Positions 43,999 through 52,131 of a stretch of DNA of 64,000 nt are shown piece by piece (position 1 is the stretch's first letter; every line of letters starts with the position of its first letter). The stretch is taken from the NCBI RefSeq assembly GCF_042643145.1, contig NZ_JBHRSA010000009.1:24341-88340 (forward strand). The letters run 5' to 3'. The notes under the pieces are model-generated. The model was given only the letters and a program-made list of their open reading frames with translations, made no database searches and was not told where the DNA came from. A program made the translations under genes and the position numbers. The DNA comes from Virgibacillus_O xinjiangensis (GTDB lineage: Bacteria > Bacillota > Bacilli > Bacillales > Amphibacillaceae).

Positions 43999-44013
43999 AT
44001 GTAAGCGCTTCAT
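43999..44013 (-). promoter_or_regulatory. cre-like site upstream of the symporter promoter
   Basis: ATGTAAGCGCTTCAT (plus strand) matches WTGNAANCGNWNNCW with one mismatch. It is 40 bp centre-to-centre from the operator. The rest of the 253-bp gap 43849-44101 shows nothing else. Confidence 0.45.
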
Positions 44014-44055
44014 AACACAAGCTTTTTTTTAAACTTTTCAGCAAGTTTTGCGGGT

Positions 44056-44103
44056 AAGATAAAAGCCTTCCCATACGCTGCTGTATGGGAAGGCTTTTAT
44101 CTT
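44056..44103 (-). terminator. strong terminator after the Gfo/Idh/MocA gene
   Basis: A perfect 21-bp inverted repeat (AAGATAAAAGCCTTCCCATAC and its complement) with loop GCTGCT, overlapping the stop codon. Confidence 0.85.
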
Positions 44104-45103
44104 AATGAAGCTTGACGGCTGACTGTTGATGGATGGAGGCAAAACAGGCATCGATCACACGCATATTTCCAATGGTATTTTCCCATGTATGAGCTGGTTC
44201 CGTTCCCTGAAGTACTGCACGGGAGAATAGTTCGACCTCTTCTTTATACTGATCCGCTTGAATAGTCTCCGTCCTGGTGGATCCAGTTTTCTCGACAATG
44301 ACAAGCCCATCTCCCCCATTCCAATCCGGCCGAAATGCTCGTGGTACTCGAATGGTCCCTTCTGTCCCAATCACTTCATATTCTGCACGTTTCGTCCTGT
44401 CAAAGCCAGCATCAAAGACGCCACGTACTCCATTTGGAAAGTTCAGGAAGCCTGTTACACTTATATCCACCCCATATTCAGGGTCTGCATCAGCATACGC
44501 GTGGATCCACTCAGGCTCGGTCTGAAGGATGTTCCTCATTGCGTGCAGAGTATAGCAGCCGACATCATATAAGCTGCCTCCCCCCTTCTCAGTGGCCATT
44601 TTGATATTATTCTCTTTTTTCCCGAGATAGAAAGAAAAACTGGACCTGATAAATTTCACGTCCCCTATTTCCCCGTTTCCAATGATCTCTTTTACCCGAT
44701 CATGCTGCGGGTGGAAATGATACATGAAAGCTTCCATGAGATGGACACCATTATCTTTACAAGCCTGCCCTATTTCTTCTGTTTCTTCTGCATTCAACGC
44801 TGCAGGTTTTTCAAGTAATATATGTTTCCCTTGATTAGCTGCTTCGATGGCCCACTTTTTATGTAAGTGATTTGGGAGTGGTATATAAACCGCATCGATT
44901 TCCTTATCATTCAACAATTCTTCATAACTGTCATAAACCTTTTCAATGTGGAACTGCTCGGCAACTTCCTTGGCTTTGCCGCTGTTGCTTTGGCTGGCGA
45001 TCGCATTTACCACAGCATTCTCTGCACGCTGAAAGGCGGGAAGCAGTTCTTTTTGAGCAATTTTAGCTGTACTGAGCACTCCCCATCTTAATGATCGATT
45101 CAT
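44102..45103 (-). CDS. Gfo/Idh/MocA family NAD(P)-dependent oxidoreductase
   Basis: 333 residues. N-terminal Rossmann part (RWGVLSTAKIAQKELLPAFQRA, AVYIPLPNHLHKKWAIEAANQGKHILLEKPAAL) with the catalytic Lys of EKP and a C-terminal substrate domain with GGGSLYDVGCYTLHAMRNIL (His of DVGCYxLH-type). Acts on a sugar or inositol-like polyol. It follows the larC2 gene by 164 bp and a terminator, so it is separately transcribed and lacks the shared operator; its link to the uronate genes is weak. SD TAGGAGG. Confidence 0.85.
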   Translation of the reverse strand: MNRSLRWGVLSTAKIAQKELLPAFQRAENAVVNAIASQSNSGKAKEVAEQFHIEKVYDSYEELLNDKEIDAVYIPLPNHLHKKWAIEAANQGKHILLEKPAALNAEETEEIGQACKDNGVHLMEAFMYHFHPQHDRVKEIIGNGEIGDVKFIRSSFSFYLGKKENNIKMATEKGGGSLYDVGCYTLHAMRNILQTEPEWIHAYADADPEYGVDISVTGFLNFPNGVRGVFDAGFDRTKRAEYEVIGTEGTIRVPRAFRPDWNGGDGLVIVEKTGSTRTETIQADQYKEEVELFSRAVLQGTEPAHTWENTIGNMRVIDACFASIHQQSAVKLH

Positions 45104-45203
45104 TCGTCTTCCTCCTATCCGTTGCGTATGTGCATCTTGTTATCAGTTTAACACCGTAACCAAAAAAATCGAAAACAGACCTATCCCATCTCATAATCCA
45201 GAC

Positions 45204-45234
45204 ATAAAAAAACTGTCCCCCGTTTAAGGAACAG
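45204..45234 (-). terminator. terminator of the larA-like operon
   Basis: Minus strand CTGTTCC ... GGGGACAG followed by TTTTTTT, 34 bp after the larC2 stop. Confidence 0.75.
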
Positions 45235-45267
45235 CTCGAACTCACCTATTACTCCGCTGTTACAGGT

Positions 45268-45750
45268 TCACCACTCAGATTCAGAACCCACTCTCTGCCA
45301 TACCTGTTGATAAACCTCTTTCAGCGGTATTCCCTCTCTCACTGCTATCTTTCTGCAATCCTCGAATTCGGGGGAACGCTGAAATACACGGCCATGATTA
45401 ATGCCTAACTTCACCGTTACAGGCCCCCAATCAGTATCTACCCGAGTAAAAGTCCTCTCCATCCGATGCACGGTCAATGGATAATAGCGAATACCGAGAG
45501 TTGTGGTTTCATTTAGTACTATTTCTTCCATCTTCTCCAAGTCTCTACGCGCACACAGAAGCTGGAGTAGAACACCTGGGCGATTCTTTTTCATATAGAT
45601 CGGCGTGTAAAAAACATCATTTGCGCCTGCCTTAAACAGGACATCCATCACATAGCCAAGCCATTCACCAGGAGTATCGTCCAAGTTGACCTCCAGCTTG
45701 ATCATTTCTGTATCCAGATGTTCGTTATTGGGTGGATGTTCTCTTTCCAT
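45268..45750 (-). CDS. larC2: LarC2: C-terminal half of the nickel insertase LarC, as a separate gene
   Basis: 160 residues matching the second half of LarC/DUF111: LEVNLDDTPGEWLGYVMDVLFKAGANDVFYTPIYMKKNRPGVLL. With LarC1 it inserts nickel into the pyridinium dithiocarboxylate nucleotide (CTP-dependent in L. plantarum). Usually LarC1 and LarC2 form one chain, or overlap and are joined by a ribosomal frameshift. Here LarC1 is at 51063-51896 and LarC2 is 3 bp after larB, with its own ATG and SD (AAGAGG). The last gene of the operon. Confidence 0.88.
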   Translation of the reverse strand: MEREHPPNNEHLDTEMIKLEVNLDDTPGEWLGYVMDVLFKAGANDVFYTPIYMKKNRPGVLLQLLCARRDLEKMEEIVLNETTTLGIRYYPLTVHRMERTFTRVDTDWGPVTVKLGINHGRVFQRSPEFEDCRKIAVREGIPLKEVYQQVWQRVGSESEW

Positions 45751-45753
45751 ATG

Positions 45754-46509
45754 TTAATCCTCTTCCCTTGCGGACCTTGCCATCCGATCAATCATAACAG
45801 CGTTATAAGCACCGCCGAACCCATTATCGATATTCACGACACTGACACCGGAAGCACAGGAATTCAACATCGCCAATAACGCGGAGAGCCCTTGAAAATT
45901 AGCTCCATAACCGATACTTGTAGGAACAGCGATTACCGGCCGGGAAACAAGCCCCCCTACCACACTCGGCAATGCACCTTCCATGCCTGCCACAACGACA
46001 GATACCGTAGCATCGCGAATGGCTTCCACATTATCCAGCAGGCGATGGATGCCAGCCACCCCCACATCATAAAATCTGCGAACATCGCTTCCAAGAAACT
46101 CAGCAGTAACTGCAGCTTCCTCAGCAACGCGTAGATCGGATGTCCCTGCACATACAATAGCAATATAACCAGTATCCCCCATATTCGGCTGCATATCTTT
46201 CTTCCAGTAAAGAATGTTAGCCGTCTCATTATAGATGAAATCCGGCTGATATTTCAGGATTTCTTCGGCTTTTTCTTTCGCAACCCTTGTAGCCAGCACG
46301 TCATCCCCTCTAGACTTGATTGCATCCATGATGGATATGATCTGGGCAGCTGTTTTACCTTCACCGAATATGATCTCCGGAAATCCCTGACGTACTTTCC
46401 GATTATGGTCCACCTTGGCAAACCCGAGGTTTTCATAAGCAGCCAGTTGGTCTTTGGCCTCAGCTACACTTAATTGTCCGTCCTGGACTTTCTTTAATAT
46501 CTCTTCCAT
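45754..46509 (-). CDS. larB: LarB: nicotinic acid adenine dinucleotide carboxylase/hydrolase
   Basis: 251 residues: a short N-terminal domain, then the PurE-like domain (GYIAIVCAGTSDLRVAEEAAVTAEFLG, YDVGVAGIHRLL, VAGMEGALPSVVGGLV) and NIDNGFGGAYNAVMIDR. LarB starts nickel-pincer cofactor synthesis by carboxylating the pyridine ring of NaAD and cleaving it to P2CMN and AMP. 3 bp before larC2. SD AAGGTGAGG. Confidence 0.92.
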   Translation of the reverse strand: MEEILKKVQDGQLSVAEAKDQLAAYENLGFAKVDHNRKVRQGFPEIIFGEGKTAAQIISIMDAIKSRGDDVLATRVAKEKAEEILKYQPDFIYNETANILYWKKDMQPNMGDTGYIAIVCAGTSDLRVAEEAAVTAEFLGSDVRRFYDVGVAGIHRLLDNVEAIRDATVSVVVAGMEGALPSVVGGLVSRPVIAVPTSIGYGANFQGLSALLAMLNSCASGVSVVNIDNGFGGAYNAVMIDRMARSAREED

Positions 46510-46531
46510 GATTTACCTCACCTTTTAAATA

Positions 46532-46561
46532 CCCCATGACAGGTTAATTCCTGACATGGGG
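46532..46561. other. intercistronic hairpin between gntK and larB
   Basis: CCCCATGACAGG / CCTGACATGGGG (one A-A mismatch), loop TTAATT. T tract is strong only on the plus strand. May be a partial terminator or an RNA processing site within the operon. Confidence 0.5.
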
Positions 46562-46620
46562 CGATTTTTTAGCACAGATCGCTGGGCAGTTAAGCCCGTT
46601 CCATCACCCAAGCGCGTCCG

Positions 46621-48096
46621 CTATACGAAATGGATGGATATATCCTCAGCAATCTTCTCATATTTTTCATATATTTTCATGTATTTTTGGTGGTTTTCCA
46701 TGTTCGGCTTCACTGCTTTTTCAGATGGTATGTTTCCCTTGATGGCCTCAAATGAGTCCACTTTTCCTACTCCCACCAAAGCCGTCCATGCTGCACCCCA
46801 GGCTGCGTTATGGTGGGTATCGGACAGATGGATTTCCTTTCCGAAGACATCTGCCATGATCTGCACCCACAGTGGCGATTTGGTAAGGCCGCCGTTCACG
46901 CTGATTTTCTTCGATTCACCCGCTATTTCCTCAAGAGATTTTCCGATCTGGTAAAGATTAAAGGTGATCCCTTCCAGTACAGCCCGTACCAGCTGGGGTT
47001 TCCGATGTCCGATACTCAGACCGTAGAAGTTACCCTTAGCATTCTGGTTCCATAACGGTGCCCTCTCGCCATTCACGTATGGGAGGAAGATTACTCCATC
47101 TGCTCCTGGCTCCACCTCTTCGGCAAGGGACGTAAGCTCATCGTGTGTACCTTGAAAATCCAGCAGGTCTTTCAGCCATTGCAAGGCAATACCGCCATTA
47201 TTGGTCGGTCCCCCGATAATGGACGTGTCTTCGGTAAAGGCATAGGTGAACGTTTCATGCTTCTCGTTGACCTTTCCGCCGCGAATGAATTGGCGAATGG
47301 CACCACTTGTCCCGACCGACACATTCACTTCTCCTGGAAGAATGGAACCATTTCCCAGATTCGCCAATTGTCCGTCCGCCGCTCCGATCACAAGCGGTGT
47401 TTCTGGAGATATACCGATTTCCTCTGCAATTACTCTGTCCATTCCGCGGAGGACATGGGTGGGAGCCACGATTTGGGAGAGCTGTTCTTTCCTGATCCCA
47501 GCTATTTCCATCGCCTCTTCATCCCAAGCATGATTCTCAAGGTTATACATCCCTGTAGCGGAAGCCATTGAATAATCGATGACACGCTCACCATACCATT
47601 TTTTGAGCAGATATTCCTTCATGGATACATAGCTGGAGGCATTCTGATAACCTTCATACTCATTCTCTTTCATCCAAAGCAATTTATTCAATGGTGACAT
47701 TGGATGGATTGGCGTTCCTGTCCTTGAGTATATCTCCATCCCTTTGGTATGCAACAGTTTTTCCGCTTGCGAACTGCTTCGCCCATCCGACCATATCAGC
47801 ATGTTGGTCAGTGGATTGTCCTGCTCATCCAAGCAAATCAACGAATGCATGGCAGCGGATATTCCAATGGAAGTGAGTTCCCCCTCTTGAATTTCCGCCT
47901 CACTTGTCACTTCCTTCAATGCCTGTCTGCACGAAGCCTCGATTTGAGTTGGGTCTTGTTCCGCCCAGCCTGGCTGGGGGTGAAAAGTATCAATCATTTG
48001 CTCTGATTCAGCAACCAGACTGCCACTCATATCGAACAGAACAGCCTTGACACTGGTTGTTCCCAAATCCAAACCTATTACTAGTTCTCTTGCCAT
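46621..48096 (-). CDS. gntK: gluconokinase (FGGY family)
   Basis: 491 residues. FGGY N-terminus VIGLDLGTTSVKAVLFD and the block RTGTPIHPMSPLNKLLWMK, the marker of gluconokinases rather than xylulokinases; the C-terminal signature GGLTKSPLWVQIMADVFGKEI is present. It makes 6-phosphogluconate from gluconate and ATP, the substrate for Gnd encoded at 54425. The start at 48096 (MARELVIG) has AAGGAAG. It sits between the SDR and larB in the larA-like operon. Confidence 0.88.
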   Translation of the reverse strand: MARELVIGLDLGTTSVKAVLFDMSGSLVAESEQMIDTFHPQPGWAEQDPTQIEASCRQALKEVTSEAEIQEGELTSIGISAAMHSLICLDEQDNPLTNMLIWSDGRSSSQAEKLLHTKGMEIYSRTGTPIHPMSPLNKLLWMKENEYEGYQNASSYVSMKEYLLKKWYGERVIDYSMASATGMYNLENHAWDEEAMEIAGIRKEQLSQIVAPTHVLRGMDRVIAEEIGISPETPLVIGAADGQLANLGNGSILPGEVNVSVGTSGAIRQFIRGGKVNEKHETFTYAFTEDTSIIGGPTNNGGIALQWLKDLLDFQGTHDELTSLAEEVEPGADGVIFLPYVNGERAPLWNQNAKGNFYGLSIGHRKPQLVRAVLEGITFNLYQIGKSLEEIAGESKKISVNGGLTKSPLWVQIMADVFGKEIHLSDTHHNAAWGAAWTALVGVGKVDSFEAIKGNIPSEKAVKPNMENHQKYMKIYEKYEKIAEDISIHFV

Positions 48097-48136
48097 CTCT
48101 GCATCTTCCTTTACATAACATAATCTCTTAGCAAAA

Positions 48137-48232
48137 CCCCATGAGCGAACATGGGGGTGATGCATCGCCTTCCATTCTATCATGTTGCCACAGCATGAGA
48201 AGAAAAGGCTTTGGATTTTCTACCAAAGCCTT
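48137..48232. other. two hairpins between the SDR and gntK genes
   Basis: AAGGCTTTGG / CCAAAGCCTT (48205-48232), with TTTTC after it on the minus strand, is terminator-like. CCCCATG / CATGGGG (48137-48156) shares its stem with the hairpin at 46532. Both lie in the 145-bp gap within the operon. Confidence 0.45.
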
Positions 48233-48241
48233 CTCACCTAC

Positions 48242-49012
48242 TTATATAGTCATTCCACCGAATCCGCCATCCACTCGGAGAAGCGAGCCTGTGACAAATC
48301 CAGATGCCTTATCAGACGCAAGATAAACCGCTGCACCTTGCAGTTCCTCCGGCTCACCAAAACGTTCCATCGGTGTATGAGCCATGATCGAATTGATCCG
48401 TCCCTCGTCAAGGATTTTCCGGTTCTGTTCAGCCGGGAAGAAACCAGGGATAATTGCGTTAACCCTGATGCCGTGCGGTGCAAACTCCTTGGCAAGATAT
48501 TGGGTGACACTGTTTACACCGGCCTTGGAGGCTGAGTAAGTGAACACTCTGGATAAAGGAGTCGTAGAGGAAACAGAAGAAATATTGATGATGCTTCCTT
48601 TACGTCCTTGATCAATCATCCGCTTGGCAAATAATTGAGTAGTGAATACGAGGCCCCTAAGATTGACATCCATAATGTCATCCCATTCTTCCGGTTCGAG
48701 TTCCATGAATGGTGTGCTGCTGTTTTTACCTGGTGCATTCAAGAGCACATCCCAGCCACCGGCCCACTGTTCAATATCATCAGCAGCTTTTTCAATGGAC
48801 GAAAGATCACTGACGTCTCCGACAAATGCTTTGGCTTCTCCACCAGCTTCTTTGATTTGGTTCGCTACTGCCTCGGCTTTCTCCATATTACGGCCGACAA
48901 TGGCTACCTTGGCACCATGTTCAGCCATACCCTGTGCCATGGAACCTCCCAGTGTACTGTTTCCGCCGATAGCGACTACTGTTTTCCCTGTCAAGTCAAA
49001 TAAGTTTGCCAT
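48242..49012 (-). CDS. SDR oxidoreductase, probable D-mannonate oxidoreductase (fructuronate reductase) type
   Basis: 256 residues. NAD(P) motif TGKTVVAIGGNSTLGGSMAQG, catalytic Ser in INISSV and YSASK (Tyr-Lys). The blocks GIRVNAIIPGFFPAEQNRKIL and HTPMERFGEPEEL with C-terminal VDGGFGG are shared with B. subtilis YjmF-type (UxuB) mannonate oxidoreductases. It likely reduces D-fructuronate to D-mannonate. Another polyol or gluconate 5-dehydrogenase role is the main alternative. 20 bp after the larA-like gene. SD GGGGGG. Confidence 0.75.
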   Translation of the reverse strand: MANLFDLTGKTVVAIGGNSTLGGSMAQGMAEHGAKVAIVGRNMEKAEAVANQIKEAGGEAKAFVGDVSDLSSIEKAADDIEQWAGGWDVLLNAPGKNSSTPFMELEPEEWDDIMDVNLRGLVFTTQLFAKRMIDQGRKGSIINISSVSSTTPLSRVFTYSASKAGVNSVTQYLAKEFAPHGIRVNAIIPGFFPAEQNRKILDEGRINSIMAHTPMERFGEPEELQGAAVYLASDKASGFVTGSLLRVDGGFGGMTI

Positions 49013-49031
49013 TCCTAGTCCCCCTGTTTCT

Positions 49032-50300
49032 TTATTTTAGATTGCCCTCTTGATTGAATTCCATCTCCTGAGGCTCTGTTAGTTTCTCCATGCTGTCATG
49101 CTCCTCTACATGGTCCAACAATGCCTCGGATACTTCTATTTCACTGATTTCCAGTGTATTTTTGATACGTACGAGCTTGACTTTCGTAAAATCAAGAATA
49201 TTGCAGGTTTTAATGGCCGCTTTTATCGCCTGCTCATCATTCGGGAGGGTGGTGGATATATGCGTCGGCCCCACCACTGTAGAAGTAAGTCCATTAGCAT
49301 AAGTTGCCTCGCGGTCCATCTTATCGACGAGACGCTGTGTGGTGAAATCTGCAGTACCCACTCCATTGGCATTCCCTTCTGTCTCAGGTGTGAGGTCTAG
49401 GACCACCATCTTGGTTACATCAGGCCCACCATATGCATACGGAGTTGGATACCTGCCGGTTATATTCGGATCCATTCCATCTCCACTGATATTCTTGCCT
49501 ATTTCATCGATTACGAGCACATCGATTTCCGGGATGTGGATCTGCGGGAGCATCTCTTTAGCCAGCTTTTGCAGTTCAGTTTCACGTTCCTCCACTTCGT
49601 CTGGAGCGAGAACTTCAATTTTGGTTACCTTGTCAAACGCATTTTCTACCGTGGCTACCGCAAACAGAATCGGCATCTTGGCCATGGTCATTTTGGCCAT
49701 GGCTGGCACATGTTCCGCCATATGTTTGAATCCAAGCTGATGGCAGGCTTCCGCGCCTTTCTGCTTGCCAAGACCGATACTGATCATTTTCATAATGCCG
49801 CTTTCTACCCTGCCCCGGAACGCTGTGTGCGGCTTGACGCGGTTAATGACCACAATGCCATCAGCTTCTGAAGCAATTTTATCGACATAAACAGGAAGAC
49901 CGTTATCCAGCTCTCCTACTTTGATCACTTCCATGGAGGAACGAATTTCAGCATTCACACTGTCCTCGGTAATTCCCAGATGCTCTAGCACTGCTTTTTG
50001 CCCTGGGCCGGTTGCGCCGCCATGACTTCCCATACAAGGAACAATGAATGGTTTAGCCCCTAATCCCTGAAGGAACTTCACCGTGACCTCTGTCATTTCG
50101 ACTAGACGATCCATCCCACGGCTTCCAACGGCAATGGCTATTTCCATACCTGGCTTCACCGACTGTTTAATATACTCCTTGTCAAGTTCACCATTCAGTG
50201 AGGCTGTTAAGTCATCCACCTGTACCCGGTCAAACTCCTGCTTCACTTTAGCCATTTTCGGGAGCGGGATATCTTTTACCAATTCCTGAAGAATTCCCAT
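49032..50300 (-). CDS. LarA-superfamily nickel-pincer racemase/epimerase homologue (not lactate racemase)
   Basis: 422 residues of the DUF2088/LarA group. Tentative alignment with L. plantarum LarA (His108, His174, Lys184, His200) gives His93 in GSHGGAT, His158 in VKPHTAF, Lys171 in GIMKMIS and His187 in EACHQLG; spacings are 65, 13 and 29 residues versus 66, 10 and 26. Lys would tether the cofactor and the last His ligate nickel. Overall it diverges from lactate racemase. Its operon neighbours (SDR, gluconokinase) suggest an aldonate C2 epimerase, mannonate to gluconate; LarA homologues with gluconate 2-epimerase activity are known. Start ATG at 50300, AAAGGAG 9 nt upstream. Confidence 0.85.
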   Translation of the reverse strand: MGILQELVKDIPLPKMAKVKQEFDRVQVDDLTASLNGELDKEYIKQSVKPGMEIAIAVGSRGMDRLVEMTEVTVKFLQGLGAKPFIVPCMGSHGGATGPGQKAVLEHLGITEDSVNAEIRSSMEVIKVGELDNGLPVYVDKIASEADGIVVINRVKPHTAFRGRVESGIMKMISIGLGKQKGAEACHQLGFKHMAEHVPAMAKMTMAKMPILFAVATVENAFDKVTKIEVLAPDEVEERETELQKLAKEMLPQIHIPEIDVLVIDEIGKNISGDGMDPNITGRYPTPYAYGGPDVTKMVVLDLTPETEGNANGVGTADFTTQRLVDKMDREATYANGLTSTVVGPTHISTTLPNDEQAIKAAIKTCNILDFTKVKLVRIKNTLEISEIEVSEALLDHVEEHDSMEKLTEPQEMEFNQEGNLK

Positions 50301-50482
50301 TTCCACACACTCCTTTATAACCAATGCTTTATTTATGCATCGTACGTTGTTTATCCTATATTTCCCATTCCTCGTCATCTTAACACTATCCTACATGAAA
50401 AGTCAGGAAAATCCTTGTAATCCCTTTCAAAGACGAGAGTAATACAGGCTCTGATTCATCGTTATGTAGTTGCGTAAATTTG

Positions 50483-50499
50483 TTTGTTTACTAAACAAA
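50483..50499. promoter_or_regulatory. XylR/ROK-type operator before the larA-like gene
   Basis: TTTGTTT-ACT-AAACAAA, perfect palindrome, 183 bp before the larA-like start in the 334-bp gap 50301-50634. It implies a promoter of its own for larA-like-SDR-gntK-larB-larC2. The rest of the gap is AT-rich leader. Confidence 0.75.
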
Positions 50500-50577
50500 T
50501 TATTTATGTCCAGAATACCATTCTCTCATGCTGCGGTCAAATAATAATTCGCTTTTTTCGGCCCGTAGGAGGGGGAT

Positions 50578-50638
50578 TCAGGAAAGGTTCCGGTCCTTAC
50601 AGCCAACCTTTCCTGGAGTAGACGCAATTTGCGCCTAC
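50578..50638. other. structured region after mgsA
   Basis: CAGGAAAGGTT / AACCTTTCCTG (50579-50613) and GTAGACGCAA / TTGCGCCTAC (50618-50638, overlapping the mgsA stop) form two hairpins. No long T tract; it probably separates the larC1-mgsA and larA-like transcripts. Confidence 0.45.
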
Positions 50639-51036
50639 CGATCCTTTACAACTTCCCTCCATTGCAGGTCTCCCCTCTCCAAGGAATGGATGAGCAGCTC
50701 AGCAGTTCCCATATTAGTCGCAAGCGGTACATTATATACATCACTCAAGCGCATGAGGGCAGAAACATCGGGTTCATGCGGCTGGGCAGTAAGCGGATCA
50801 CGGAAGAATAATACCATATCCATACTGTTATCAGCTATTAGAGCGCCGATCTGCTGGTCGCCTCCAAGAGGGCCGGACTGGAACCGGTGGACGGAAAGCC
50901 CGGTATTCTGAGCAATCCTCAAACCAGTTGTTCCTGTTGCATATAATTCATGTTTACGAAGTATATGTTGATAGGCGCGGGCAAAATTGATAATGTCCTG
51001 TTTCTTTTTATCATGAGCGATCAATGCTATTTTCAT
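50635..51036 (-). CDS. mgsA: methylglyoxal synthase
   Basis: 133 residues. MKIALIAHDKKKQDIINFA, the phosphate site GTTGL and catalytic residues in SGPLGGDQQIGA (Asp), FFRDPLTAQPHEPD (Asp, His) are all present. Converts DHAP to methylglyoxal and phosphate, bypassing lower glycolysis. Here it lies 26 bp after larC1 and before the larA-like operon, an unusual setting for mgsA. ATG at 51036 spaced 7 nt from AAAGGGGA; the ATG at 51042 abuts it. Confidence 0.92.
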   Translation of the reverse strand: MKIALIAHDKKKQDIINFARAYQHILRKHELYATGTTGLRIAQNTGLSVHRFQSGPLGGDQQIGALIADNSMDMVLFFRDPLTAQPHEPDVSALMRLSDVYNVPLATNMGTAELLIHSLERGDLQWREVVKDR

Positions 51037-51062
51037 GTTCATTCCCCTTTCCGGATCAATAT

Positions 51063-51896
51063 CTATTTTCCAATGACCGTGCGCAGCACATTTGGATGGT
51101 TTTTAAACGTTTTGCTCCCTGCCCCGTATCCTATCTCTTTTATTTCCATAGAAGGCATAGCACCGTAATCCTCTGCAAGTACTGCTGCAATTGCAGCACC
51201 TGTCGGCGTGGTCAGCTCTCCTTTGATATTACTTGTCATTATCGGGACACCCCGCAATATTTCCAGGGTAGCGGGTGCCGGCACTGGATAGATTCCATGG
51301 TCAATATGAATTTTCCCCCCGCCTACCGGAATCGGGGAACACACAATTGTTTCCACTCCCAACTGATGGATGAGGATTGCGGTTCCTACAATATCTATGA
51401 TGGAATCCACTGCTCCTACTTCATGAAAATGCACCTGGTCCAGTGGTTGCCCATGAATCTTCCCTTCCGCTTCTCCGATTTTCGTGAAGATGCGCAATGC
51501 AGTTGCCTTCACACCTTCTTCCAATCCGGATTCCTCGATCATTCTGACAATATCTTTGTACGTTCGGTGTTCATGGTGATGATGACCATGATGATGGTGG
51601 TGATGTTCATGAGAATGGCTGCCATCATGGTGAGTATGCGTGTGTTCTACCACATCTTCTCCATGGGATTGCCCCTCTTCATGGGAATGATTTTCCTCTT
51701 GCAGAATAACATCAAACTTTGTACTGGTTATTCCATTTTTGTTGACGGTTGTCCATTTCAATTCATATTCATTTTCTATCTTAAGTTTCTTCAATTCTTC
51801 TTTCAAATGGGAAGCATCCGCACCGGCATCTATTAAAGAACCGATGGTCATGTCACCGCTGATACCGGAAAAACAATCAAAGTAGAGGATACTCAT
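51063..51896 (-). CDS. larC1: LarC1: N-terminal half of nickel insertase LarC with His-rich segment
   Basis: 277 residues starting MSILYFDCFSGISGDMTIGSLIDAG, the LarC N-terminus, then a His-rich stretch (~85-125; HTHTHHDG ... HHHHHHGHHHHEHR) likely holding nickel, and VHFHEVGAVDSIIDIVG (GAVDxIxDxxG block). It ends with KNHPNVLRTVIGK* and has no in-frame LarC2. LarC2 is encoded 5.3 kb away. The start has AAGGAG. First gene after the shared operator at 51996, cotranscribed with mgsA. Confidence 0.9.
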   Translation of the reverse strand: MSILYFDCFSGISGDMTIGSLIDAGADASHLKEELKKLKIENEYELKWTTVNKNGITSTKFDVILQEENHSHEEGQSHGEDVVEHTHTHHDGSHSHEHHHHHHGHHHHEHRTYKDIVRMIEESGLEEGVKATALRIFTKIGEAEGKIHGQPLDQVHFHEVGAVDSIIDIVGTAILIHQLGVETIVCSPIPVGGGKIHIDHGIYPVPAPATLEILRGVPIMTSNIKGELTTPTGAAIAAVLAEDYGAMPSMEIKEIGYGAGSKTFKNHPNVLRTVIGK

Positions 51897-51989
51897 CTTC
51901 GATAACTCCTTCTTCTGTTGGAATGGTAAGCGAAAGTATTTATCACCTTGCATAATTGTAAACCTTTACATTATAATGGATAAGTAATG

Positions 51990-52016
51990 ATTATAAATTT
52001 GTTTGTCAAACAAATT
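51990..52016. promoter_or_regulatory. operator and larC1 promoter in the divergent larC1/ROK region
   Basis: A perfect 21-bp palindrome (51996-52016) contains TTTGTTT-GTC-AAACAAA. The minus-strand -10 TATAAT (51990-51995) abuts it, so binding would block larC1. The ROK gene reads away on the other side, which suggests autoregulation. Confidence 0.8.
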
Positions 52017-52131
52017 ATGTTGTTGACTGATAAATAATAGCACTAAGGTTTTAATGACGTCAACTCCGTACCTCTAATTAATTTCACCATACACTTAGAG
52101 GCGGCCGACAGTCAAACAAGGGGGGAAAATC

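Noticed and set aside
46621..48096. Xylulokinase
   Set aside because: FGGY kinases are similar, and the XylR-like regulator suggests xylose, but TGTPIHPMSPL is a gluconokinase marker and no xylose isomerase is present.
49032..50300. Lactate racemase (larA) in the strict sense
   Set aside because: Catalytic residues fit, but the sequence diverges and the neighbours are uronate and gluconate genes; no lactate permease or dehydrogenase is near.
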